64,000 nucleotides of DNA, taken from assembly GCF_900110995.1 (NCBI RefSeq), contig NZ_FOJF01000001.1, positions 3,508,803 to 3,572,802 on the forward strand, written 5' to 3'. Below, piece by piece: positions 8,293 through 15,001 of the stretch. The stretch is from Chitinophaga sp. YR573 (GTDB lineage: Bacteria; Bacteroidota; Bacteroidia; Chitinophagales; Chitinophagaceae). The position numbers and the translations under genes are program-made. Every line of letters begins with the position of its first letter. Within the stretch, counting starts at the first letter, position 1. A model generated the notes under the pieces. That model was not told the origin of the DNA and made no database searches. It was given only the letters and a program-made list of their open reading frames with translations.

Positions 8293-9633
8293 ATGAAGAA
8301 GACATTTTTTCATTCTTTATTTTTTACTACCCGGTTTTACCTGATCCTGGGTAGTACTACTATGTTATTTGTGCTGGCTTATTTTTTTCCGGCATTATAT
8401 CCGATTGCACTCATCATCATTGCATCATTGACTGTACTGATGATACTGGATGTTGTATTCCTGTTTGTAGCAGGTGCTTCTCCTTTGATAGTAGAGCGTA
8501 TAATGGCACAGCGGTTCAGTAACGGAGATGATAATAATGTTGATATCGGGCTGGTAAATAATTATCGTTTTCCCGTATTCGTTACCCTGCTGGATGAAAT
8601 ACCTTTTCAGTTTCAGCTACGCGACTTTACACAAAAAGAAAGTCTGAAACCGGGAGAGACAAAAGTATTACGTTATGTACTGCATCCGCTGGAAAGAGGA
8701 GAGTATGAATTTGGTAATACGAATGCTTTTATCCGCAGTCCTTTAAGTCTGGCCCAGCGTCGCGTGGTAGTGGAGAACGGACAGATGGTAAAGGTATTCC
8801 CTTCCTTCATTCAGCTGCATAATTATGAACTGTTTTCCATCAATTCCAAAATGATGGAAATGGGTGTGCATAAGAAACGGGTGGTAGGGCATAGCATGGA
8901 GTTTGATCATATCAAAGAATATGTAAGGGGAGATGATATCCGCCGGTTGAACTGGAAGGCTACGGCCCGCCGTGGCAACCTGATGGTAAATAGTTATGTG
9001 GAAGAGAGATCTCAGCAGGTGTATTGTGTGATTGATAAAGGCCGTACCATGAAGATGCCTTTTGAAGGGTTAACATTGCTGGATTATGCTATTAATGCTT
9101 CTCTGGTGTTCAGCAATATTGCTTTGCAGAAGGGTGATAAAACAGGGCTTGTTACTTTAGCTGCCAACCAGGTAGATGTATTGGCTGCCAGCAATAAAAA
9201 AGTGCAGCTGAATAAGATCCTGGATACTTTGTATGCACAGGAAACACAATGGCAGGAGAGTGATTATGAAAAGCTGAGTGTAACGTTGCGTAGTGTATTT
9301 TCTCAACGTTCTTTACTGATCCTGTTTACAAATTTTGAGTCTGTATCCGGTTTGCAGAGGCAGTTGCCTTATCTGCGCCGGTTAGCGAAATATCATTTAT
9401 TACTGGTGGTGTTTTTTGAGAATACGGAGTTGAAGAAGATGAGCCAGGAAGCAGTGCATTCTACCTCGGATATTTACCGGCAGGTAATTGCACAGAAGTT
9501 TGCGAATGAGAGAAAGCTGATGGTACGTGAGCTGACACAGTATGGTATTTTGTCTTTACTGACTCCCCCCCAGCAGCTGACGATGAATGTCGTAAATAAA
9601 TATTTGGAATTAAAAGCCCGTTCCCTGATCTAG
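8293..9633 (+). CDS. DUF58 domain protein (MoxR partner)
   Basis: 446 residues with two N-terminal membrane helices (about 14-30 and 35-58), an extended beta-rich middle part, and the DUF58 signature MEFDHIKEYVRGDDIRRL-NWK around residues 200-222, followed by a vWA-like region. Genes of this type almost always follow a moxR gene, as here with only three bases between stop and ATG. The last codons form one arm of an inverted repeat shared with the convergent gene. No terminator other than that repeat is visible. Confidence 0.88.
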   Translation: MKKTFFHSLFFTTRFYLILGSTTMLFVLAYFFPALYPIALIIIASLTVLMILDVVFLFVAGASPLIVERIMAQRFSNGDDNNVDIGLVNNYRFPVFVTLLDEIPFQFQLRDFTQKESLKPGETKVLRYVLHPLERGEYEFGNTNAFIRSPLSLAQRRVVVENGQMVKVFPSFIQLHNYELFSINSKMMEMGVHKKRVVGHSMEFDHIKEYVRGDDIRRLNWKATARRGNLMVNSYVEERSQQVYCVIDKGRTMKMPFEGLTLLDYAINASLVFSNIALQKGDKTGLVTLAANQVDVLAASNKKVQLNKILDTLYAQETQWQESDYEKLSVTLRSVFSQRSLLILFTNFESVSGLQRQLPYLRRLAKYHLLLVVFFENTELKKMSQEAVHSTSDIYRQVIAQKFANERKLMVRELTQYGILSLLTPPQQLTMNVVNKYLELKARSLI

Positions 9634-9656
9634 GATTATTTCTTTTTGATCAGGGA
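9622..9656. repeat. Inverted repeat spanning the 3' ends of two convergent genes
   Basis: TCCCTGATC (9622-9630) and GATCAGGGA (9648-9656) are exact reverse complements. Each arm lies in the last codons of one of two converging genes whose stop codons are two bases apart, so both proteins contain Ser-Leu-Ile near the C-terminus. On the plus strand TTTCTTTTT lies in the loop, not after the stem, so it is not a canonical terminator. Confidence 0.6.
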
Positions 9657-10280
9657 CATATCATCCGGTAATTGTTTTACGGGGATGCTGGTGGTAACTT
9701 TTAGGTTTGGATTATTTTTATCAGTCGCTGTTACTGTAATGATACGGGTAGCAGAATGCAGGTCTATCAGCAGGTCCTGACCAATTACTTTCCCTTCACT
9801 TACTTCAAATTGTATGACTGAAGTATCCAGCGGATATATTTTGCCGCTACTGAACACCCCTTCTACGTTCAGGTAAAAATGAACATCTCTTTTTAAGCTG
9901 TCTGCATAATGGTTAAACCGGATACTTTGCAAATAAGGAAGCTTGAGCGGTACCTGGAATGATTGTGCTTTGTCAGGAACGGTAACGGACAGTTGTACAG
10001 TGTATTGTTGTTCTGCCAGTTGCTTACGGTTAATGACCAGGGTACCATTCTGGAAGGAGCCATTGTTAGTGTTTATTTTGAGGCGGTTCCAGCGGTAATC
10101 ACCTTGAAGGAAACCTTCTGTTTTTCTAAGCTGGCCGTTATCATATAAGAGTTTTAATCCGATAGGAATGCGGTCGTAAAGTTCGGCGACGGAGGTGGAA
10201 TCGTAGGTAGCAGAGATGGCTGTCTGGCCAAGGGCAGGTATCCAGAACAGCAGTTGTAATGCAGTGAAAAATATTCTCAT
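9636..10280 (-). CDS. Secreted protein of unknown function
   Basis: 214 residues with a signal peptide (FFTALQLLFWIPALGQ, probable cleavage after Ala-Leu-Gly) and a beta-rich mature part without cysteines or recognisable catalytic residues. I do not recognise the family. Text such as GTLVINRKQLAEQQYTVQL and ATRIITVTATDKNNPNLKV suggests an immunoglobulin-like or carbohydrate-binding beta-sandwich, but this is inference. It converges on the MoxR/DUF58 operon and may not belong to it functionally. Confidence 0.6.
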   Translation of the reverse strand: MRIFFTALQLLFWIPALGQTAISATYDSTSVAELYDRIPIGLKLLYDNGQLRKTEGFLQGDYRWNRLKINTNNGSFQNGTLVINRKQLAEQQYTVQLSVTVPDKAQSFQVPLKLPYLQSIRFNHYADSLKRDVHFYLNVEGVFSSGKIYPLDTSVIQFEVSEGKVIGQDLLIDLHSATRIITVTATDKNNPNLKVTTSIPVKQLPDDMSLIKKK

Positions 10281-10456
10281 GAGATAAAAGTAGAAAAAAT
10301 CGTTCCAGAAATAGGGGAGAGATTCGCCGGGACTGACCCTAAAGCCCGGTGAACACTACTATTCAATAAGCTCCAGGTTTGTGTAGTAAACATCTCAGAC
10401 AACTCAGCAAGAGCCTAAACCCTCTTGTAAACTCTTTATAACTAAGAATAGACTAG

Positions 10457-10547
10457 TATATAAACCCTATATAAGCCGTATCTCTATAGGTACGGCTTAT
10501 ATACCTGTTATATAGGGGTTATATACGGCTTATATACGGGTTATATA
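10457..10547. repeat. 11-bp tandem TATATA array with an inverted pair
   Basis: Five contiguous 11-bp units lie at 10493-10547 (CGGCTTATATA, CCTGTTATATA, GGGGTTATATA, CGGCTTATATA, CGGGTTATATA). Two units in opposite orientation lie at 10457-10478 (TATATAAACCC, TATATAAGCCG). The spacer is 14 bp. The rest of the 10281-10679 intergenic region shows no gene and no clear terminator; the array is its only ordered element. The 11-bp period is close to one turn of B-DNA, so all TATATA steps would face the same side of the helix. Confidence 0.85.
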
Positions 10548-10679
10548 CCCTAATGCACAGAATATCAGTAGGTTAACACTACCTATTAATATTTCGATGC
10601 TTTTTTACTACTGATTAGCAATGCATTAAAATATAATTGGAATTATTATATCATAAAATGAAGGGGATCCACAGGTGAA

Positions 10680-11669
10680 TTAGAGGTAGTTTTTCTGCAG
10701 GGTGGCTTTAAGGTCTGTGGTTATATCAGCAACAATATCTTTTATGCTGCTCACTTCATGGACCATTTCAACACTCTGACCGGCAGTCCAGAGTTGATTA
10801 TAGTTATTCGGCTTTATCGCCTGTTCCAGTTTCTTCATGCCACGCAGCTGTACCAGCATTTTAAAGTACTTGCGGGTGCGCTGGTTGTTACTAAGCAGTT
10901 TCTCGTACCAATGCTGCTTATAGCCCATTTTCTTCGCCGCAGGGGTGTTAATTATATTACAGGGCGTACCAGAGAGGCGTTCTGTCAGCACAATATCTTC
11001 CATCCCATAATTAACGATCCCATTTTTATACTCTTCACTAACCGGAGCTTCTTTGCTGGCAATGAAACGGGTACCGATAGAAGCCCCATCCGCACCTAAC
11101 AGAAGCGCACTGGCCATTTGCTGACCGGTAGCGATACCACCAGCCGCTATCAGTATCTTATCCGGATAGGCTTTCTGCAAAGCAGGCACCAGTATGTGCA
11201 TGGGGTAGGGACCGGCATGACCGCCGGCGCCGGCACATACGGCAATGAATCCATCACAGCCCGCCTGGGCAGCTTTATCCGCGTGAAGCATATTAGTTAC
11301 ATCGCAAAAAACTTTAGCCCCATAGCTATGGGCTGCCGCTATCACTTCTTTAGGACTACCCAGTGAGGTAATATAAAAAGGAACTTTAGCCTCTACACAT
11401 TCTTTTAAATGCTTGCTATACAATGGATTGGTCTTCTGAACGATCAGGTTGATACCATAGGTCCCTTGTCCGGGAGGTAAGGTAGCCATGTATTTATTGA
11501 GATTTTCCAGTACTGTCTTCAGTTCACCTTCTTTGCGGAAGTTGAGGGAGGGGAAAGTACCGGCAATCCCGTTGTCCATAGCAGCTTTTACCATTTTCTC
11601 ATTGCTAACGAGAAACATGGGGGCCATAATGATGGGGTAACGGATAGCCAGGGCAGAGGTAAGTTTCAT
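10680..11669 (-). CDS. NAD(P)H-dependent flavin oxidoreductase / nitronate monooxygenase family
   Basis: 329-residue FMN-dependent TIM barrel of the 2-nitropropane dioxygenase/YrpB family. The start RYPIIMAPMFLVSN, the motif AGAGGHAGP containing the likely catalytic histidine, and the phosphate-binding IAAGGIATGQQMASALLLGADGASIGTRFIAS are diagnostic. Class I nitronate monooxygenases and FabK-like enoyl reductases share these motifs, so the physiological substrate is open. Two bases separate it from the upstream riboflavin synthase gene on the same strand. They form a probable operon, which is suggestive because riboflavin is the precursor of its cofactor. Confidence 0.88.
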   Translation of the reverse strand: MKLTSALAIRYPIIMAPMFLVSNEKMVKAAMDNGIAGTFPSLNFRKEGELKTVLENLNKYMATLPPGQGTYGINLIVQKTNPLYSKHLKECVEAKVPFYITSLGSPKEVIAAAHSYGAKVFCDVTNMLHADKAAQAGCDGFIAVCAGAGGHAGPYPMHILVPALQKAYPDKILIAAGGIATGQQMASALLLGADGASIGTRFIASKEAPVSEEYKNGIVNYGMEDIVLTERLSGTPCNIINTPAAKKMGYKQHWYEKLLSNNQRTRKYFKMLVQLRGMKKLEQAIKPNNYNQLWTAGQSVEMVHEVSSIKDIVADITTDLKATLQKNYL

Positions 11670-11671
11670 AA

Positions 11672-12262
11672 TTATGATTTGACGGATAGTTGCCTGGCCA
11701 CGTATTTGCCGAGTATATCAAATTCCAGGTTGATGGTACTGCCGGGTAAAACAGAAGAGATGTTAGTGAATTCGTATGTATAGGGGATGACGGCCACGGT
11801 AAATTCGGTATCAGTTACATTAAATACGGTGAGGCTGATACCATTCAGGCAGATAGAGCCTTTTTCCACTATAAGGGCTGCGAACTGGGCAGGGTAGCGG
11901 AAGCGGTACTCCCAGCTGCCGTCCATGGGGGTACAGGAGATACATTCCCCTGTGCTGTCTACATGGCCCTGAACGAGGTGTCCGTCTATACGTCCGTTGA
12001 ATACCATGGCACGTTCCAGGTTTACTTTATGGCCGGGGGCCAGTAAGCCTATATTGCTTTTCTGCAGGGTTTCGGCCACGGCAGTGATGCTATAGGTATC
12101 GTGTCTGATCTCTGTAACGGTGAGACATACGCCGTTGTGAGAGATGCTCTGATCTACTTTCAGTTCCGGGGCCAGTGAGGACCGGATGGTGATCTCCATA
12201 TTGCTGCCTTCCATGCTGGTGGCTATTACTTCTCCTGATGCTTCTATTATTCCTGTAAACAT
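11672..12262 (-). CDS. ribE: Riboflavin synthase, alpha subunit
   Basis: Converts two 6,7-dimethyl-8-ribityllumazine molecules into riboflavin. The 196-residue protein begins MFTGIIEASGEV and has two lumazine-binding repeats: SISHNGVCLTVTEI in the first half and GSICLNGISLTVFNV in the second, with FNGRIDGHLVQGHVDSTG between them. Length is normal. I looked for an FMN riboswitch in the short upstream region towards rpsU and saw none. Confidence 0.95.
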   Translation of the reverse strand: MFTGIIEASGEVIATSMEGSNMEITIRSSLAPELKVDQSISHNGVCLTVTEIRHDTYSITAVAETLQKSNIGLLAPGHKVNLERAMVFNGRIDGHLVQGHVDSTGECISCTPMDGSWEYRFRYPAQFAALIVEKGSICLNGISLTVFNVTDTEFTVAVIPYTYEFTNISSVLPGSTINLEFDILGKYVARQLSVKS

Positions 12263-12332
12263 GGAGCTAAATTAATTAATAATAAGGAGATGGGAGCTGC
12301 CTGCAAAAGAGTGGATTTGATACTTACATTTT

Positions 12333-12363
12333 TTTGTTTTTTTAAAACAATGCTATATCTTTG
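12333..12363 (+). promoter_or_regulatory. rpsU promoter (TTTG-N19-TATCTTTG)
   Basis: TTTG at 12333-12336, 19 bases, then TATCTTTG at 12356-12363: an exact Bacteroidota housekeeping promoter. It predicts a leader of only about 25 nt before rpsU, most of it the Shine-Dalgarno region. Confidence 0.82.
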
Positions 12364-12376
12364 CCTTCCTGAAAAA

Positions 12377-12382
12377 AAGGAG
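12377..12382 (+). promoter_or_regulatory. Strong Shine-Dalgarno of rpsU
   Basis: AAGGAG lies nine bases upstream of the ATG at 12392. It is the only unmistakable SD sequence I saw before a gene in this window; neighbouring highly expressed genes such as tuf have A-rich leaders instead. In Flavobacterium johnsoniae a strong rpsU SD is used for autoregulation by bS21. Confidence 0.8.
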
Positions 12383-12391
12383 ACTAATACT

Positions 12392-12589
12392 ATGTTGATC
12401 ATCGATTCTAAAGATTGCGAAAATATTGACAAGGCGCTCAAGAAGTATAAAAAGAAGTTTGAGAAAGCTCGTATCCTGCTGCAACTCAGGACACGTCAAT
12501 CTTTCACCAAGCCTTCTGTAAAGCGTCGTACTCAGGTACTGAAAGCTGTTTACAAACAGCAGTTGGCTAGTGGTAAATTGGACGATTAA
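12392..12589 (+). CDS. rpsU: 30S ribosomal protein bS21
   Basis: 65-residue basic protein starting MLIIDSKDCENIDKALKKYKK, with the typical RRTQVLKAVYKQQ stretch near the end. It binds near the 3' end of 16S rRNA. The start is fixed by the AAGGAG nine bases upstream; the 34-codon in-frame extension towards 12290 is upstream of the promoter and is not coding. It is followed by a strong terminator, so it is probably transcribed alone although xerC follows closely. Confidence 0.95.
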   Translation: MLIIDSKDCENIDKALKKYKKKFEKARILLQLRTRQSFTKPSVKRRTQVLKAVYKQQLASGKLDD

Positions 12590-12622
12590 TTCGAACTACA
12601 GATAATTCCAACGCAAGATATG

Positions 12623-12669
12623 TGATGATTGTAAGGTTTTACATAACTTTACAATCATCAATTTTTTTG
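12623..12669 (+). terminator. Rho-independent terminator between rpsU and xerC
   Basis: TGATGATTGTAA (12623-12634) pairs perfectly with TTACAATCATCA (12649-12660) over a 14-base loop, followed by a run of seven T at 12662-12668. Confidence 0.85.
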
Positions 12670-12671
12670 TA

Positions 12672-13613
12672 TTGAGTGAAGAATTACATCCGGTAGCCAT
12701 CCGCTTTTTGGCTTATATCCGGCTCGAAAAACGATACTCTGAGCATACTTTCTCTGCATACCAGCAAGATCTTACCCAGTTTTTTACGTTTTTGCAGTCA
12801 ACTTACGGTGATGTGCCACTTACGGGCATCACCCATTCCCATGTCCGTACATGGCTGGCCTGGCTCATGGAGCATAGTAATGTGGCCAAGACTGTTAACC
12901 GCAAGATTTCCTCTTTAAAATCATTCTTCAAATATGCATTAAGGCATGGGGAGGTTAGTATGACCCCTATGACGAAGGTGACTGCGCCCAAGATCGGGAA
13001 GCGGCTGCCTGGCTTTATTGATGAAAAGGGGATGCGGGCGCTGGAGGATAATCATAGTATGCGTAGGGGAGAGGAGAAGGAGCCGGTGTTTACGGATAGT
13101 CTGGAAGGGCGTACGCACCAGTTGATATTTGAATTGCTGTATAATACGGGGATCAGGTTGTCTGAGCTGATCTCTTTGAAGGAAAGGCATATTGATGCCG
13201 GTAATCTGAGCATTAAGGTGCTTGGAAAGGGCAATAAGGAGCGGATTATCCCTATCAGTCCACATCTGATGGAGGAAATAAACACTTACCGGGCAGTTTG
13301 CAGGAAGGAACTGGCGGAATATGACCAGGAGGTTTTGCTGGTAAATCCGAAGTCGGGCCGTAAGTTATACCCCAAATATGTGTACAATGTGGTGCGGGAT
13401 TACCTCACCCGGTACGAGATAACAACGATTAACAGAAAGAGTCCCCATATACTCCGGCATACGTTTGCCACACATCTCACTAATAACGGAGCGGATCTGA
13501 ACGCAGTGAAGGAACTGCTGGGTCATTCCAGTCTTGCATCTACACAGGTATATACATCCAATAGCATAGAGAAGCTGAAGGCGGCTTTCAAGAAGGCTCA
13601 TCCGAAAGGATAA
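12672..13613 (+). CDS. xerC: Tyrosine recombinase, XerC/XerD type
   Basis: 313-residue site-specific recombinase of the chromosome-dimer resolution type. The N-terminal SAM-like core-binding domain covers about residues 5-90. The catalytic residues are visible: R162 (TGIRLSEL), K186 (GKGNKER), H259 and R262 (HILRHTFATHL), H285 (LLGHSSL) and the nucleophile Y294 (TQVYTS). No in-frame ATG exists upstream of residue 67, so the TTG at 12672, just three bases after the terminator T run, is the best start; no SD is present. Position between rpsU and hpf is a familiar Bacteroidota order, arguing for a housekeeping Xer protein rather than a phage integrase. Whether it is XerC or XerD cannot be settled here. 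Confidence 0.88.
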   Translation: MSEELHPVAIRFLAYIRLEKRYSEHTFSAYQQDLTQFFTFLQSTYGDVPLTGITHSHVRTWLAWLMEHSNVAKTVNRKISSLKSFFKYALRHGEVSMTPMTKVTAPKIGKRLPGFIDEKGMRALEDNHSMRRGEEKEPVFTDSLEGRTHQLIFELLYNTGIRLSELISLKERHIDAGNLSIKVLGKGNKERIIPISPHLMEEINTYRAVCRKELAEYDQEVLLVNPKSGRKLYPKYVYNVVRDYLTRYEITTINRKSPHILRHTFATHLTNNGADLNAVKELLGHSSLASTQVYTSNSIEKLKAAFKKAHPKG

Positions 13614-13783
13614 TGAACATTAACAAAATATTACTAAATGGTTATCAATAAGAGTGCAAAAGTGACTAAATTAGTAATGAGTTCTTTGTAAAGCATATTT
13701 GATACCATTAAAACAAATGAGAGCCTATGTAAACAATGTTACAAGCATGTACTAAGATTGTTAAATATTAAAATTAAAATGCT

Positions 13784-14083
13784 ATGAACGTTCAGATTCA
13801 AACTGTACACTTCGATGCGGATGCAAAACTGATTGACCATGTGAGCAAAAAACTACAGAAGCTCAATACATTCTACGATCGCATTATCAGTGTTGAAGTT
13901 TTTTTAAAGTTAGATGGAATAGCCCACCAGATTAAAGACAAAATTGCTGAGATTAAAGTCCATATCCCCCGCCAGGACGTCTTTGTAAAGCATGAATCTA
14001 AATCCTTTGAAGAGTCGTTCGACTCCGCCTTTGATTCAGTCGTAACCCAGATCAAGAGGCAGAAAGAGAAGAAATTTCAGTAA
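13784..14083 (+). CDS. hpf: Ribosome hibernation promoting factor
   Basis: 99-residue HPF/RaiA-type protein that binds the decoding centre of idle 70S ribosomes. It begins MNVQIQTVHFDADAKLIDHV, contains FYDRIISVEVFLKLDG, and ends in a basic tail (RQKEKKFQ). The short form lacks the C-terminal dimerisation domain of long HPF. The 170-bp spacer after xerC is AT-rich; it holds only a weak CATATTTG box, not a full promoter. Confidence 0.9.
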   Translation: MNVQIQTVHFDADAKLIDHVSKKLQKLNTFYDRIISVEVFLKLDGIAHQIKDKIAEIKVHIPRQDVFVKHESKSFEESFDSAFDSVVTQIKRQKEKKFQ

Positions 14084-14097
14084 ATCCTTAAAAATAT

Positions 14098-14128
14098 TTT
14101 GGAATTAAATATCTGTTTACTACCTTTG
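14098..14128 (+). promoter_or_regulatory. Upstream promoter of the tRNA-tuf operon (TTTG-N19-TACCTTTG)
   Basis: TTTG at 14098-14101, 19 bases, TACCTTTG at 14121-14128: exact consensus. It begins 15 bp after the hpf stop. The -7 box lies inside the left arm of an imperfect hairpin (next entry). Confidence 0.8.
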
Positions 14129-14167
14129 CCATCCCGATCGAAAAAAGGGATCGGCGAAGGTAGTAAA
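14116..14167. repeat. Hairpin embracing the -7 box of the tRNA-operon promoter
   Basis: Left arm 14116-14135 (TTTACTACCTTTGCC then ATCCC) pairs with right arm 14147-14167 (GGGAT, one bulged C, then GGCGAAGGTAGTAAA). There is a single T/G mismatch in about 20 pairs, and the loop is GATCGAAAAAA. The stem contains the TACCTTTG promoter element itself. Transcripts coming through from hpf could fold it; transcripts starting at this promoter would carry only the right side. Confidence 0.65.
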
Positions 14168-14239
14168 GTTCTTTACTGTAGGGCATTTTAGCCAATACAA
14201 ACAAGTTTTGAAATTTGTATCCGGGCGCAAAAAAAAGAT

Positions 14240-14269
14240 TTTGAGATTATCTAAATACTGTTATTTTTG
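14240..14269 (+). promoter_or_regulatory. Proximal promoter of the tRNA-tuf operon (TTTG-N18-TATTTTTG)
   Basis: TTTG at 14240-14243, 18 bases, TATTTTTG at 14262-14269. The -7 box ends 39 bases before tRNA-Thr, giving a short precursor leader. Together with the promoter at 14098 it forms a tandem pair, common for stable-RNA operons. Confidence 0.72.
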
Positions 14270-14308
14270 CACCTCTTTTAACGGATACCTTTTATAAATA
14301 CTTGGTAT

Positions 14309-14382
14309 GCCACCATAGCTCAGTTGGCCAGAGCTACTGATTTGTAATCAGTGGGTCGGGGGTTCGAATCCCTCTGGTGGCT
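14309..14382 (+). tRNA. tRNA-Thr (anticodon TGT)
   Basis: Acceptor GCCACCA pairs with TGGTGGC. The anticodon arm ACTGA-TTTGTAA-TCAGT gives anticodon TGT, and the T arm is GGGGGTTCGAATCCCTC. CCA is not encoded. It is the first of the tRNA cluster upstream of tuf. Confidence 0.97.
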
Positions 14383-14458
14383 CCGGAAAAATTCCGAAGC
14401 AAAATTAAAGTCCGGACGATGGACGTGACTTTTGAAAAGGAGTTTTAGGATTTTAGTT

Positions 14459-14539
14459 GGGCAGGTTCCAGAGTGGCCAAATGGGGCGGACTGTAAATCC
14501 GCTGATTCGTCTTCATAGGTTCGAATCCTATCCTGCCCA
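14459..14539 (+). tRNA. tRNA-Tyr (anticodon GTA)
   Basis: Acceptor GGGCAGG pairs with CCTGCCC. The anticodon arm GCGGA-CTGTAAA-TCCGC gives GTA. A long variable arm, as expected for a class II tRNA, brings the length to 81 nt. CCA is not encoded. Confidence 0.97.
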
Positions 14540-14551
14540 CACAGTGCAAAT

Positions 14552-14582
14552 GTTCCGCCTTTGCCCCTAGCAAAGGCGGAAC
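14552..14582 (+). other. Intercistronic hairpin in the tRNA precursor
   Basis: GTTCCGCCTTTGC (14552-14564) and GCAAAGGCGGAAC (14570-14582) are perfect reverse complements with a five-base loop. Only a weak T-rich stretch (TTCCTTGTT) follows, so it may be a partial terminator or a processing site between tRNA-Tyr and tRNA-Gly. Confidence 0.65.
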
Positions 14583-14619
14583 TTCCTTGTTACGCTAGTT
14601 CTTTATTATTATTTTTTAT

Positions 14620-14692
14620 GCGGGAGTAGCTCAGTTGGTAGAGCGACAGCCTTCCAAGCTGTAGGTCGCGGGTTCGAGCCTCGTCTCCCGCT
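14620..14692 (+). tRNA. tRNA-Gly (anticodon TCC)
   Basis: Acceptor GCGGGAG pairs with CTCCCGC. The anticodon arm ACAGC-CTTCCAA-GCTGT gives TCC, and the T arm contains GGGTTCGAGCC. CCA is not encoded. Confidence 0.97.
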
Positions 14693-14753
14693 CATTAGTT
14701 AAGTAATGGGCAACTGTTGGTTAACGAAAGAGTTCTTTACAAATTTAGTAAAA

Positions 14754-14825
<72 letters not shown>

Positions 14826-14855
14826 CTAAAGGGTTTCAACAATTTGAATCCGAAT

Positions 14856-14931
14856 TTCGTTGTAGCTCAGTGGAAGAGCAGTTCTGGTATTTTACCGGAA
14901 AAGGCCATGAGTTCGATTCTCATCATCGGTA
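14856..14931 (+). pseudogene. Degenerate tRNA-like element between tRNA-Thr and tuf
   Basis: The D arm (TAGCTCAGTGGAAGAGCA) and T arm (ATGAGTTCGATTCTCAT) are intact and close to those of the tRNA-Thr(GGT) just upstream. The acceptor (TTCGTTG against CATCGGT) has two mismatches and a wobble. The anticodon arm is wrong: TTCTGGTA and TACCGGAA form an eight-pair stem with a three-base loop. Folded instead with a seven-base loop (TATTTTA), position 33 is A rather than U. It does not look able to decode. It is probably a decayed tRNA duplication, or a tRNA-like processing signal or structural element in the tuf leader. Confidence 0.7.
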
Positions 14932-15001
14932 CAAGTTTGTAAAAACCGTTTTTTAAAACAACTATCAATACAATCTTTACAAACCATCTAAAAAAAATAC
15001 A

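Noticed and set aside
12263..12332. FMN riboswitch upstream of riboflavin synthase
   Set aside because: Only about 70 bp separate the gene from the rpsU promoter and none of the conserved RFN stems can be found.
14856..14931. Reading the fifth tRNA-like element as a working tRNA-Lys (anticodon TTT)
   Set aside because: A seven-base loop can be drawn with TTT at the anticodon, but position 33 is A instead of U, position 37 is T, and the acceptor has two mismatches. I list it as degenerate.
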